The position numbers and the translations under genes were made by a program. Below the pieces are notes generated by a model, which saw only the letters and a list, made by a program, of their open reading frames with translations, was not told the origin of the DNA and made no database searches. DNA of 64,000 nucleotides from Primulina eburnea. Its lineage: Eukaryota; Streptophyta; Magnoliopsida; Lamiales; Gesneriaceae. The number at the start of each line of letters is the position of its first letter. Positions within the stretch are counted from its first letter, which is position 1. The DNA lies in the NCBI RefSeq assembly GCF_022965805.1, contig NC_133109.1, positions 6,859,869 through 6,923,868 on the forward strand. Reading direction: 5' to 3'. Below are positions 1 to 11,204 of the stretch, in pieces.

Positions 1-887
1 GTCGTGACGAAGTTGATGATGCACTTGACTATTACGTAACACGAAATTTCTTTAAAAATATTCAATAAATTTTGGGGTTGAGCTCTAATTCGCTATGAAA
101 TTATCTTGTTCATCACGATCCTAAATCAATATTGCGTGACTCTCGTCTTCAATAATCCTGATGTATAAATATTATATGTATACATGATTTATTTGCATTT
201 ATCCATGAATCAATATAATGTCGCATTGGACCTCTTATAATTGCCCAAATAGCTTGAAACACCCTAAATGTCTGCTCAAATTCTTTTTTGCAACCTCTTG
301 TCTTTTCTTAAATTTTATTCTTTGGGATCCTGTTAGGAAAAACACTTCACGAAAGTGGATCATTTCGGGTATATATCATCTGTCAGGTAATATCCTTATA
401 TATGTTAAAAAATTTAATTGTCTTGTCATGAGATTTTTAATATATACATTTTTTAATATACAATATAACTTGTTGAGATCTAAATATAGTTTAGAGGATG
501 TTGAGTAAATTATTTAAAAATATTGGCAAAAATCGAGTTTGCTTCAACAATTTTTAGGCTATTAAGGAACTTCTTGAATGGCCAAACTTCGTTGAACCAC
601 TTAAAAAATAAACAGTTACGAAACAGTCTCACTGGACTAGTGATAAAATATATATTCAATATAAACAGTAATTAACAAAAAAAAGGTTAGTTATGCAAGG
701 AAGCAGTAGAAATTGCACAAGGTAAAGAAGACATAATTTATAGATGTTCAGTTATTAATACTCTTATGCAATATTTTCTTTCACTCAAGAAGAAATACAC
801 TAAAAAACTTTGGTTTTACAACACTTTGTATCAAAACACTCTAACTAGGATTTATCACTGCCAAAATCGAAACTCTTATTGATTATG
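1..887. other. AT-rich sequence without a recognisable gene
   Basis: No reading frame here looks conserved. The longest open stretch (about 218-508, plus) is AT-rich with no motif and is probably chance. I recognise no repeat family before the LTR edge at 888. Confidence 0.5.
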
Positions 888-938
888 AAACGTCCACTAC
901 TCGTTTTTTCTTTCAAATGTACTAGATTTTTTTTTCCT

Positions 939-960
939 ATATATATATATATATATATAT
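939..960. repeat. (AT)n microsatellite
   Basis: Eleven AT dinucleotides in a row inside the LTR fragment, directly after a T run. Confidence 0.9.
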
Positions 961-2029
961 GTATTTTTAAATATATTTTTGCATCATTTAAAATAAACCA
1001 ACCAACCTATTATTTGAAAATCCAAATAAGCATATGCAAAACATAAAATCATAAATCGTAAACCAAAACTAGCATTTTTCAAAATAAAGCATAAATTCTT
1101 CTCAAAACCAGTCAAAAGCATAAAATCGTAAAATCTTTAAAATAATCTTAATACAGAAAACTAAAAAGGTCATCGGGTTATATGCACCATCAGTCCAGCT
1201 AGTTCAACCATCAAGCCCTCCAACACCATCAAAAACATGTTCACATGCATCAATCACACCTAGTGAGTCTAATGATACAACAAACCTTAACCATGATAGC
1301 AAGTAATATATATACATTCACATACCACAGTGAAAATATTTTTAATAAAAATAGCTTTTCATTAATATACTATCCTTTAAGGTGATTTCTGTTAATCAAT
1401 TGTGGCCATCCTTTAATCATTCAGTCAATTGATCAATCTCAGCTGTAACCATGGTGCCAGGCGGTGAGACAACATTCACCACTTTTCCATTATATTGCTT
1501 GGCCTATAGTCGACGGGGACATCAGCGACGCTCTCACCCGTCCACTGAGCCTTGACCTTACATATCATCATATCTTTTCGATAGAAATTCGATAACCATG
1601 GTCTCTCTCTGGGGCTTTCTACCACAAACGAGCTCCCTCTGGGCCTTGTCTCTCATGAATCCCCATTTCCTTACCGTCACAATTAAATAACTTCTTTCAA
1701 AACAATTTTCCTCGTTTCCATCACTTTGGAAAAATATGTGCAATAATATCTTTTTTTTTTCCTTTTAAACCAAACATGCAACACGTCTTTTAACATTATC
1801 TTTTTTTATCATAAAATCACATAAAATTTCAAAATAAACATTTATCATTCATTACAACATTCAGGGCACTACCAGGACGTCTAACAGATTTTGGGTGTAA
1901 AATGACTGTTTTGCCCCTGAAACCCTAACTTCCCAATTTACCCTTGGATGATAAAACGATGACCCGAATCTATTCAAACTTAACATATCACCTTAAAATA
2001 CACTCATCACTACAAGAAAAAAGGCGAAA

Positions 2030-2335
2030 GACAACGGTTTTTAACCGTTGTCGTAGGTCAAAAAAACTGTTGTTAAAGTCTCTGTGGTTAAATGGTGGGC
2101 TCAAAGACAAGGGTGAAAAACCGTTGTCGTAGACATCAAAGACGACGGCGAAAAACCGTTGTCGTAGGTCTTGTAAAACCGTTGTTAAAAGCCCTGTGGT
2201 TAAAGAGTGTGCTAAAAGACAACGGTGAAAAACCGTTGTCGCAGACGTCTAAAGACGACGGTGAAAAACCGTGGTCGTAGCGTTGAAAAATCGTTGTTAA
2301 AAAAAACGTTGCGAAGGTTCTTCTAAACAACGCCG
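2030..2335. repeat. Left subterminal array of ACAACGGTTTT inverted repeats
   Basis: Alternating GACAACGGTTTT-like and AAAACCGTTGTCGTAG motifs, several forming short hairpins such as CAACGGTTTTTAACCGTTG. These are probable transposase-binding repeats of the CACTA element. Confidence 0.8.
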
Positions 2336-2337
2336 TC

Positions 2338-3045
2338 GCTAATTGCGACGGTTTTCTGCATTCTGTCGCAATTTAGCGTTTAGCGACGGGTTTTATTAAG
2401 CTGTCCATCGCTAATTAGCGACGGTTTGTCTTATGATTTCCGTCGCTATTGTTTTTCGTAAAATAAAAAAAAATTTACGGTTCTAATTTTGTAAACCTAA
2501 CAATCTTACTAAATTAATATATTTATAATCTTTATCTTTAACACTTAAAATTGAAATTGAAATTTAATGAAAATTGTGGACAAATCGTAGAATAAAAAAA
2601 AATTCAAGTGAAAGTTAAATGAAAATTGTTGAGTGGAGAACACATCGGTGTGGGGAGAAAGTGAACAGAGTGCGGATATTTATAGCACATGTGCGACGAT
2701 GTATGAGTAAACCGTCGCTAGTAGCCACAGTTTTTGATTAAACTGTCGCTAATAGCGACTACTAAATTAATACTGTCGCTATTTGCGTCGGTTATTTAGC
2801 CCGTCGCTATGAGCGACGGTGTTTGAAACAACCGTCACATACATTAGTTTAGCGACGGTTGTTTCGTTGCTAATTTTAAACGTCATGAATATAAAATGCG
2901 ACGGTTCAGGCATCGTCGCTAAAATAAATCGGCGGCGGGTTTCCATAAACCGTCGCTACCGTAGCGACGGTTCGGATCTAAAACTCCGTCGCTAAAGTTA
3001 AATTAGCGACGGTAATTTGTAAAACCGTCGCTAATTATTAACCGA
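2338..3045. repeat. Inner array of TAGCGACGG inverted repeats
   Basis: A second motif family, AGCGACGGTTT and AAACCGTCGCTA, alternates in both orientations. It is interrupted only by an AT-rich block around 2450-2650 lacking the motif. It differs from the outer ACAACGG motif, which suggests a nested or composite element. Confidence 0.75.
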
Positions 3046-3074
3046 TTTTTTAAAAAAACTTAGAAACTACTACA

Positions 3075-3625
3075 ACGTTTTTCAAAAAACCGTTGTCTTT
3101 CACCAAATAAAACACTAAGAAACGACAACGTTTTCAAAAACCGTTGTCTTAGTTAAAAATCCATCTGAAAGACAACGGTTTGTGTAAACCATTGTCTTTG
3201 ACCCTTGACATAATCTTATATAGACAACGGTTTTTGAAAAAACGTTGTTGTAGCCCAAAAAAACCATCCGAAAGACAACGGTTTTTAAAAACCGTTGTTG
3301 TAGCCTAATAAAAAACCTCTCATAGACAACGGTTGTTAAAACCGTTGTTGTAGCAAAAAAAAAAAAAGCTCTTAGACAACAGTTTTTAAAAACCGTTGTC
3401 GTATCCCGAAAAAAAAACTCCCATAGACAACGGTTTTTAAAAATCGTTGTCGTAGACACATCAAAGACAACGGTTTTAGAAATCGTTGTCGTAGACACAT
3501 AAAAGACAACGGTTTTTTAAAAAACCGTTGTCTATAAGCGGGTTTTTTATGCTACGACAACGGTTTTTGTTAAAACCGTTGTTAAAAGAAAAAAGACAAC
3601 GGTTTTAATAAAAACCGTTGTCGTA
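3075..3625. repeat. Right subterminal array of ACAACGGTTTT inverted repeats
   Basis: At least nine GACAACGGTTTTTAAAAACCGTTGT-type hairpins (described as arms around a T/A-rich loop) follow one another with short C-rich spacers. The array is longer than the left one and ends next to the right terminal repeat. Confidence 0.8.
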
Positions 3626-4107
3626 TGGGTGTTGTTGATTTGTATTTTTCTTGTAGTGCATAAACATTTCTTAGACGTAAATTTAAGCTCATCGACTAAT
3701 TTCTCAATTAGTTTTAAAACTTAAACGTACGTCCCAGTTTTAAGCCAAATCAACTCGAAACTTAACCAAACTTGAACCATAACTTATTAACACCTAACTA
3801 TACCCTATGCAATCCAAATCAAGTCAATTAAAACCATTGAACAAGCCTAGAAGGCTACTGAATTTTCTAAACCCAGTTTCGAAACCCTAGCCTCACAAGC
3901 TTGCACCCTTCGGCCCTAGCCCTCCACCAGCAAGATCAGCCCCTATGAACCCTTCCTAGGACCATAAGTGAACCCATATAAGATAATGGAACATCCCTAC
4001 AGTAGCTAGGACTTGCAAACCCATAAATCGTGCCGTTGAAGCTTGCGCACTAAGGGATCATCTACAACCTTTCCCTCTTCGAACCAGCCCTTCCCTAATC
4101 CATCTAG

Positions 4108-4800
4108 GACCATTTGGGTAGTGGTAGATCGATTAGCTAAGTCGACACATTTCAATCTGTATAGTCAAGAGTATAGTTTTGATCGCATGAAAAGGCTATA
4201 AATTCAAGAGATTCTTAAATATCATGGTGTGCTAACGAGTATAGTCAATGACAGAGACTCACGCTTTACCTCAATGTTTTGGGGAAGTTTTCAGAAAGCG
4301 TTTGGAACAGCATTGAGTCTGAGTACTTCCTATCATCTAGAGACCTATGGTCACTCTGAGAGGACTACTCAGATACTCAATGACATGTTATGTGCTTGTG
4401 CTATGGATTTTGGACCACCATTACATGATCATCTACCGCTTGTGGAGTTTGCATATAACAATAGCTACCACAACAACATTGGTATAGCTCCGTTCTAAGC
4501 ATTGTGTGGTAGATATCATCGTACTCCATTGTTTTGGGACGGAGTTGGAGAACGACAAGTGCAAGTACTTGAATTAGTGCAACAAACGATTGACAAAGTG
4601 GAACTGATCAAGAAGAGAATTAAAATTGCACAAGATCGTCAATCTAGTTACACGAATACCAAGTGTAGACCCATACAGTTGTAGCCAAGGGAAAAGTTTT
4701 CCTTAAAATTTCACCATTTCCCAGAGTGAAGAGATTTGGACTCAAGGCGACTTGGGAGTTAGAGAGTCGTATGCGTTTAGAGTATCCAAATTTGTTTTGA
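4108..4800 (+). pseudogene. Gypsy integrase 3' remnant
   Basis: The translation starts inside an integrase core with a TIWVVVDRLAKS-like stretch, followed by SIVNDRDSRFTS (second catalytic Asp region) and GHSERTTQILNDML (third catalytic region). NNSYHNNIGIAPF and the RRPIQL region follow. An in-frame stop at 4496-4498 interrupts it. After KISPFPRVKRFG the frame jumps directly to a chromodomain-like tail (ATWELESRMRLEYPNLF), so the GPY/F module and much of the chromodomain are deleted. Everything upstream of the integrase core is missing. The tail and PPT show that it is the 3' end of a Ty3/gypsy element. Confidence 0.85.
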
Positions 4801-4860
4801 GTGATATTTTATTCAGTTGTATTTTTACTTCAGTTATAATTTGAAAAACAAAATCTTTGT

Positions 4861-4873
4861 AAGGATGGGAGGA
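4861..4873 (+). other. Polypurine tract of the gypsy remnant
   Basis: AAGGATGGGAGGA lies immediately before the TG that opens the LTR at 4874, the expected position for plus-strand priming. Confidence 0.7.
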
Positions 4874-5322
4874 TGTAATGACCTGAGTCCTTATTCTGAA
4901 TGAAGTACTAATTCAAATATTATTAAAGAGTTGTTCATTAAGCATTATTTTGGAATTGATATTTCGGGACCAGCCTGTTGAGATCTACCAAATTTAAAAT
5001 GGAACAGTCGTTCTACTTCTAATTACATTATCCATTGAAATCCAACTAGACGAATGAGATTATAACACGTAGCAGATGAGATTAATTTTGGATTTTCTGA
5101 ACTAGTCCGAATGCAACCTATAAATGGAAGATGATTTCATTTGTTTCTTACGCCGCTTTCCTTCAGCTGCTCTCTCTCGAGTTCTAGCCATATAACTTAG
5201 GTTTTCTAGCTAGTTTCTAGGGCATTTTATTATCGAGATGCTTTGGAGCTAGTGGGGGTTGGTGAACCAGGACATGCAGATTGAGACATTATCAGCGGGT
5301 TGACGACAGATGCAATTATAAT

Positions 5323-6956
5323 TGTTGGAACATTTCACGTTCGCAATCTTTATTTTGATGTCAACAAAACTTGTTATTGTGTTTCTAACATATTTACTCA
5401 AGTGTGAAGTTATTAAAATAATAAGCAAGCTGAAACTGAATTCTGCACAAACTGAATTTCTGGCAAGCTTCAGTATTTTGATGATATCTCTCAACTGGAT
5501 GATTCAAATGACAATCCGCCAGCATACTGATCAGAAAACTCAAATTGAAACAAGGCGTATGTCATGTTAGTTGGGCAAAATCGGATGTTATCAAGGTCTA
5601 ACTGACGCTGAATTACCGAACTGATTACACGAAAACAACAATCAGTTTGGTATGAGTAGTTGCGGTATTTTGGTCATATCTCTCAGCATGTTTATTGGAA
5701 TGAAGCGATTCAGTATGAGTTGGAAAGATAAGACGATGGTCTACAAATCATCTTCAGAAGTCAAAGTCTGAATCGAAGTTTAAAATGCTGATAAATGATG
5801 ATGAATCTACTGGTTCTGTACAAACTGAAATTAGCTAGGCTGATTTCAGCAACCTAGCTAAATTGAGCTGAACCAGTTGCTGACCAGCTGCACTGAACTA
5901 AACCAGTAGCTGACCAACTGAACTGAACCAGCAGCTGACTAGCTGAAACTGAACCAGACCAACTGAACCAAACCAGCTGAACTTAACCAAACCAGCAGCT
6001 TAACAACTGAACGGAACTAAAACAGATGTTGACCAGTTGAACTGAACGACCAGTTGAGTTGATATGAGTTGACGAGTCGGGAAAATGTCCAGCAAGACGA
6101 ATTTGACCGTTGCAATTTCAGAAACAATACATAAACTCTCGAATTTGTCATATTCTTGTATCTAAGGTATATATCAATGTTGGGGCCTATAAATACAACA
6201 TCTAGAAGATCAAACAAGAGCTTTTGAAGAGGATTCAAAGCATGAGCAGTTAGCATGAATAAAAAAGCTAGTTGAGCGCACAAGCCCTTGTGTGAGGATA
6301 TATTTGAGATATACACTGTAAAGGATAAATTCCTCACACACAATCACTCACACATATACAAGAGAGTTAAACTTCAAATATTAGTTGAGTGATTTTTTAC
6401 ACAAAGACGTAAAACATTGTGTTTGTAGTCTTTGCATACGAGACATTAAACAATATGCTGATTGTTAGGTGCTGCCTACAATCTTGAGTGCTAGGAGTTC
6501 TAGTTGGGTGCTGCCCTTCCAGAGTGGGTTTGTACACAGAGTTGTATAAATCAAAGTCTTCTAGTGAATCCTTCCCGAGGTGGAAGAAGGGGTGACGAAA
6601 GAGTATTTGAAGTCTTCGGACATCCATAAACAAATTCGTGTCTATTTGTTTATTTCATTTACTTATCATTTCCATTGTTTTAAGGATTCATTGTTGAAGT
6701 ATTTTATGTGTTCTTTAAATACAAAATTATTGCATACCAAGTGTTTGATAAAATACTTCAACCAAAATATTTTGACTCATTCAACTTGAATATATTTTAA
6801 ATGCTTTACAAAATATTTAATTGGTTTCTACGAAGGATTATTTCGAGTGTCTTCCGCTTGGTTTGAAAACCAAACTCGATTTAATTCACCGGTGTTCAAT
6901 ATTTCAAGAACCGAGCTATTGTAGCTCAAATATGATCCCCCTAACCGATCCTGTCA
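5323..6956 (+). mobile_element. Sirevirus-like Copia solo LTR
   Basis: It begins TGTTGGAACATTTCACG, ends CTAACCGATCCTGTCA, and is flanked by the perfect 5-bp duplication ATAAT (5318-5322 and 6957-6961). The 1634-bp sequence shares its end style (TGTTGGAA...CCGATCCTRWCA) and the block near AAGAAGGGGTGACG with the Copia LTRs at 10618-11151 and 26994-28022. No internal domain is present, so it is a solo LTR left by LTR-LTR recombination. It inserted into the gypsy LTR and is younger than it. Confidence 0.9.
5863..6058 (+). repeat. Imperfect tandem repeat of CTGAACCAGCAGCTGACCAA-like units
   Basis: About eight degenerate units of roughly 20-25 bp built on ACTGAACCAG and AGCTGACCA follow each other inside the solo LTR. 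This is the densest case of the AACTGA-rich composition of this Copia family. Confidence 0.7.
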
Positions 6957-7969
6957 ATAATCCTAAAGCCATAAATAGTTATTTAAGAATCATCAGGAAG
7001 AAATTTGAAGCATGTTTGATATTTCAGGATCTGGCTTGATAATGATTTCATTATGTTGGTATTGTTTAGGTTCAGATGACTAAACTTCTATCAGATTGTT
7101 TTAATGAGGTACGTGATGTACTTACTGAGATCCAAGCATAGTATACACCCTTATATGCTACATATTTATCTGTTGCATTATACATGTTTTACTGCCTTGG
7201 AATACTATACAAGACATATCACGTTGTACCTGATATCTTTTGAGATATACCTCGTTTGTCGGGGCCGCTCAGCCCTGTTCTGTATTGTGGACGGTTGGGT
7301 ATCAAGCTACAGTGTCCATGGGCTCTAATGACCCTGGGCATTGTAAGTCTACGTATTGATGATGGGTGTAGAAGTCAAAACATGCCTAAGGTAGATCAGA
7401 GACTATACACTCTGGTGCCTCTAAACTGAGTATGAGATTTTTGACTTGATCCTTGATATCTGAGTATATTACATTTCAAATGCATCACATCAGTTTGTAT
7501 ACTCGTATATTCTCGTATCGGACGATTGTCGTTCAAATCTTTGTTTTCATCTTGGACACCCCATTCAACGGGATAGGTCTTAGGTTGGCCGGTTCGGACA
7601 GTCAGAACAGTGGCTAGAGCAGTTGGGTTTTCGGTACTAATCTAGTGAATGTTTTATTTGGGTTTTCGTTTTCTCGTGCATGATTATGTATTCGATATTG
7701 TAGTATTAACGTTTAAGCTAAGACTGCGATTATTTTTCTGTTTTCGTTTGAGTGTAATTAGATCATTAAGTTATTTGATTTTCACTGTTTAGTTGTTATC
7801 AAGTTTCTTATTAGTCAGATTAGTAGTGGTTCGGATAAAGACGTTACAACAACTGTGATAATAAAAAGGAATATATGTAGTATAAAACCTAAACCGACCA
7901 GATAAAAGAATCAGATTCATGTAAGACCAAAGCAACATCTGAAAAGGGAACATCTTTTGCTAAAGCATC

Positions 7970-7980
7970 ATTTATAAATA
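7970..7980 (+). promoter_or_regulatory. TATA box candidate for the gene at 8080
   Basis: TTTATAAATAG lies about 100 bp upstream of the ATG at 8080. A start site about 30 bp further on would give a 5' leader of roughly 70 nt. It would also exclude the in-frame codons before 8080, which include no ATG. Confidence 0.45.
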
Positions 7981-8079
7981 GTGATTCATGATTCAAATTT
8001 TCTGCAGGGCAAAAAACCATTCAGTGAAGCCAATCACAAACCCTTGAAAAAGGAGCGAAAAGAAAAGAAAAATAGAAAA

Positions 8080-8529
8080 ATGCTAAGAAGCTATGAGTGT
8101 CATAGTAGCAGCAGCAGCAGCTACTATGCTGAGAACTCTTCATCTTCCTTGGAATATTATACAGGGTATAACGATCCAAGAATGCAAAGATTTCCTCGCT
8201 TAGATGACGAGCACGCTGGAAAATTTGCCAGAGAGCTAGGAGTGCCTACCATGATGTCGAGTTTTTCTCACTTCTCAAATGTCTCAGATGTATTTAACAA
8301 AGATCCATTTTTTGCAGAAACTTTTGAGGATCATCCCAAAAAAAATTTCCACGTGAATCTTGAAAGGAAACAAGCTCCAAGAGTGCAGAAGAAATTTCTC
8401 TTTCTTGATCAAGAAAGGTGTGCTGGGATTGGTGTGGATAGAAAAGACGATTATGAAGAAAAAAACATCGACATGGAAGCAGACAGGTACATCAAACAGA
8501 GACACAAGAGTTTTGGAATGCGACAATGA
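8080..8529 (+). CDS. Possible small host gene, 149-residue hydrophilic protein
   Basis: This is the best candidate for a non-transposon gene in the window. The start is the first in-frame ATG (8080, MLRSYECHSSS) behind the TATA box; the frame is open upstream to 7981 but without an ATG. The N-terminus is rich in Ser and Tyr (an AGC repeat encodes part of the Ser run). The middle has RFPRLDDEHAGKFARELGVP, and the C-terminus is charged and ends EADRYIKQRHKSFGMRQ. That tail vaguely recalls the ADxFIxxxH ending of plant DUF761-type small proteins, a resemblance from memory and not a firm assignment. No signal peptide or membrane segment is visible. It is a single exon and could equally be the last exon of a larger gene. 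Confidence 0.4.
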   Translation: MLRSYECHSSSSSSYYAENSSSSLEYYTGYNDPRMQRFPRLDDEHAGKFARELGVPTMMSSFSHFSNVSDVFNKDPFFAETFEDHPKKNFHVNLERKQAPRVQKKFLFLDQERCAGIGVDRKDDYEEKNIDMEADRYIKQRHKSFGMRQ

Positions 8530-9041
8530 GATAAAACCGTGTTAAAAAAACGTTGGATCATGCACGACAAACGTGTTGAACTGCATATCCTAAAAATGTA
8601 AACTTTTGTTTGTATACTTCTGTAGATACTAAGGTTTACAGCGAATAATATGCATCACTTGCATGTCTTTTGTGTGTCTACAAACGTTTGCTCACTGTCA
8701 AATCTGTCGATGTATAAAGGGAAAAAAGAAAATCCAAAATGGCAGAAATGGGTGCAGGACTTCTGATTTATGCCATTTTTTTCTTTGGATTTAATTTCGC
8801 TCCCACCAATCGGTCATACAATAGGGAAAGCAAGTAGCAGCGCAACTCACTCGAACAGAACAAACCACAGACGCGACATGCACAAAAGTTCTTTAACTAC
8901 AAGATATATTCAAATGACTAATGGCAGAATCACTTATTTTCGATGCATATTTAGTTCTAGTCTTTAACTACAAGATATTCGGTTAAAAAAACACTAAGAT
9001 ATTCGAACTACCTAAATGCTTTTAAAAGTTCTAGGTAAAAA
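8530..9041. other. 3' flank of the possible host gene
   Basis: AT-rich and non-coding. AATAAT-like signals occur around 8645 and could end the 8080 transcript. Nothing else is recognised. Confidence 0.4.
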
Positions 9042-9212
9042 CCTGTGTGAGACGGTCTCACGAGTCGTATTTTGTGAGACAGATCTTTATTTGGGTAATC
9101 CATGAAAAATATTACTTTTTATGCTAAGAGTATTACTTTTTATTGTGAATATTGGTAGGGTTGACTCGTCTCACAGATAAAGATTCGTGAGACCGTGTCA
9201 CAAGAGACTTAC
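9042..9212. mobile_element. MITE with TGAGACGGTCTCACG inverted termini
   Basis: The left end GTGTGAGACGGTCTCACGAG is mirrored by TTCGTGAGACCGTGTCACAAG on the right, giving terminal inverted repeats of about 22 bp. These are themselves palindromic (GAGAC/GTCTC). The interior is AT-rich with two ATTACTTTTTAT blocks. About 170 bp with no coding capacity fits a miniature inverted-repeat transposable element. I recall near-identical repeats being common in asterid genomes. The exact edges and TSD are not resolved. Confidence 0.7.
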
Positions 9213-10617
9213 TCAAAGTTCTAATGATTCTAGAAAATGGCTTCTACAAAATAACAAATTATTTCAACATCAACCCTCGGTAGATCTATATATTTGTGGA
9301 GAAGTATTTTGTTCTATCGAATATTTCTTAGATTTTTGTAATATCTTGTTTCGAGAGATCTTATCCTAGTCTCATGTCATGTTCTTTGGTTTTTATTTAT
9401 AAGAGAAAACAATAATTTTGGTTGTGTATATTTGTATTTTTGTGATTTTAATAATTTATATTACTAAATTTCAGTACTAATTTTATATCATTTAATTTTT
9501 CATAGTTTTAGAATTTTTTTTCCACGAGAATACTGATGTGGTACAACATAAACCAACCATGTAGGCGCCACAACAGAAGAATCAAATTTTCAAAAAAAAA
9601 AAAAATTATAAAGATGGTAGACTAAAAATTAAATTTATGATGAGCCTTTCTAACAAACTAATGATTTGATTTATTGGGCTTTCATTAGGTTAACCAAAGT
9701 ATAATTTGGCAAAACAACTCTTTTGCAAGCAATTAGAGGAGGATTTGGAAATGGCTAAAACCTAATGTACTAATTAAACCTTGTTTAAAGAAAAGTAAAA
9801 GTGATGTGATTATATTACCGTAGCAATAATCGTTTTCGACCTCTCGATCGCTAGACCACAACATAGGTTCTCTAATGTTTTTTTTTTTTGAAAAATAGTT
9901 TCTTAAGTTTCCGGATTGAGAGGAATGTGAGAATTTTCAGCTTTTGGATATCCAAAATAAGATAGATTGTTTTGAAGAATGGGATATGATTCCTCCCAAA
10001 AAATGTGGTCTAATCTTCTTTTTTTTTTTTTTTTGTCTTTTGGAATCAGTAAATAAAGAATTTATTCACCAAAAGAATAAATTACATCATACTACATGAG
10101 CATGGCTTGTAAAAAAGAATGACATAAGAATTGGATAAGCATTAATATCAATAATAATAATATTATCAAGGCAAATGATAATTACAATTATTAAATATGA
10201 TGTTTTGATAATGATGCTATTTTATAATAATTAAAATAATAAGTCAGTAATCATGGTAATAACAATAATAATATAGGAATTTACAATAAAAATAAATAAA
10301 TAATCATTTAATAATACAATAATAAAATATTATTACAGTTGTGTTGATGTTAACAAATTATTTGATATGGATGATAGAATCATCTAATTATATGGATTAT
10401 GGACTCGCCATCTTCGGAGGAAAGAATCGTCAATGACAAATATTCGACATTTGGAAGGAAGTATATAATGTTAAAATATTTAATGTGTTATGATCGAAGA
10501 TTAATTTAGAGGGAGTGAATAAATAATCTTAACAATTTTTTGAAATATTTCGGTTGAGTTAGCAACACTGAAATGAAATTTTTGTCAGTTGGGTACCAGT
10601 GAACCAACAATTTGTCA
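9213..10617. other. AT-rich spacer with AAT-rich low-complexity block
   Basis: No gene is visible. Poly-T runs occur near 9880 and 10020, and 10140-10330 is an AATAAT-rich low-complexity tract. Bases 10360-10617 are unassigned and may hold the lost 5' part of the Copia LTR. Confidence 0.6.
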
Positions 10618-11151
10618 ACCTTTAATAACAAACAACAAGAACAATCAGTATTTCAGTCAGTTGTGATTTATTTTCAAGTTCATACTCAGTTTGCAAATCT
10701 ATTTGTAGCATTAAGACTGCTCAATTGAGCTACTCAATTTCCAATTGATATATTTTTGTAAGAAAAGCTAAAAGTTTCGATTTGTCATTGTTTAAGTCCA
10801 AAACTTAAGTAAGTTATTACATTTATTGTAATTAATAAAAGTCTTTAAGTGAATACCTATCCTTGAGATAGAAGGGGTGACGTACGAGCATTTGAAATCT
10901 CTGAACATCCATAAAAATCATCGTGTGCATTATTCTCATTCATATAGTTATCACAGTACCCTAGCCAAAATATTCAAATCTATCCATCGGTTTAATTCCG
11001 CACTATTTTAGCTAACTGATCAATATAGATATACAAGATTTCAGGATCGGTACCTCAAAGAACTGATTCATATTCGCAAAAAAATTCAAAAAGCCTAAGT
11101 GTTTATTCAACTTCCTTTTTAAACACTTTACCCATATTAAGAATCCTAACA
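10618..11151 (+). mobile_element. 5' LTR of Copia copy 1, truncated at its 5' end
   Basis: From about 10618 (ACAAGAACAATCAGTATTTC) to 11151 (AGAATCCTAACA) it parallels 27625-28022 plus 36556-36697 of the 3' LTR. Upstream of 10618 the similarity to the 3' LTR stops, so the U3 part appears lost or replaced. Confidence 0.75.
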
Positions 11152-11153
11152 AG

Positions 11154-11165
11154 TGGTATCAGAGC
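11154..11165 (+). other. Primer binding site (initiator Met tRNA)
   Basis: TGGTATCAGAGC starts two bases after the LTR end, complementary to the 3' end of plant initiator-Met tRNA, the usual Copia primer. Confidence 0.9.
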
Positions 11166-11204
11166 GGTTAAATCTCGTTCTTGAATATTTCCATACATAT
11201 ACAT

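Larger units (their letters stand above)
2008..3658. mobile_element. Non-autonomous CACTA (En/Spm-type) DNA transposon
   Basis: The ends are CACTACAAGAAAAA and TTTTTCTTGTAGTG, perfect terminal inverted repeats with the CACTA signature. Both sides are flanked by the 3-bp direct repeat CAT (2005-2007 and 3659-3661), the target-site length of this superfamily. The 1651-bp interior has no transposase; reading frames across it are translated repeats. It is almost entirely inverted-repeat motifs: outer arrays built on GACAACGGTTTT and its complement, and an inner array built on TAGCGACGG and its complement. CACTA elements normally carry subterminal transposase-binding repeats, so the outer arrays fit that role. 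The element would depend on transposase from elsewhere. Confidence 0.92.
888..4107 (-). mobile_element. Truncated gypsy-type LTR, split by a CACTA element
   Basis: The left edge begins TGAAACGTCCACTAC, matching the edge of the complete solo LTR at 12810 (TGAAACGTCTGCCC). The body around 1858-1940 (CATTCAGGGCACTACCAGGACG) matches 14258-14285, and 3660-4100 resembles the C-rich part of that LTR around 14700-15400. In the minus-strand sense this is therefore the 3' part of an LTR of the same family. About 1.2 kb of its 5' end is missing, because at about 4107 the sequence changes abruptly to a plus-strand integrase. Bases 2008-3658 are a later CACTA insertion. Family membership is by eye; the chromovirus (Tekay/Del-like) label is inference from LTR length and termini. 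Confidence 0.65.
4874..7848 (+). mobile_element. 3' LTR of the gypsy remnant, with nested Copia solo LTR
   Basis: It opens TGTAATGACCTGAGTCC right after the PPT and ends AAAGACGTTACA, giving TG...CA termini. Removing the nested solo LTR with one TSD copy (5323-6961) leaves about 1.34 kb. No protein is encoded. The TSD cannot be tested because the element's 5' end is lost at 4107. Confidence 0.75.

Noticed and set aside
218..508. 96-codon plus-strand frame
   Set aside because: AT-rich, Phe/Ile/Leu-heavy, no motif or promoter; probably chance.
3115..3498. 127-codon minus-strand frame in the CACTA element
   Set aside because: It translates the ACAACGG repeats; no transposase motif.
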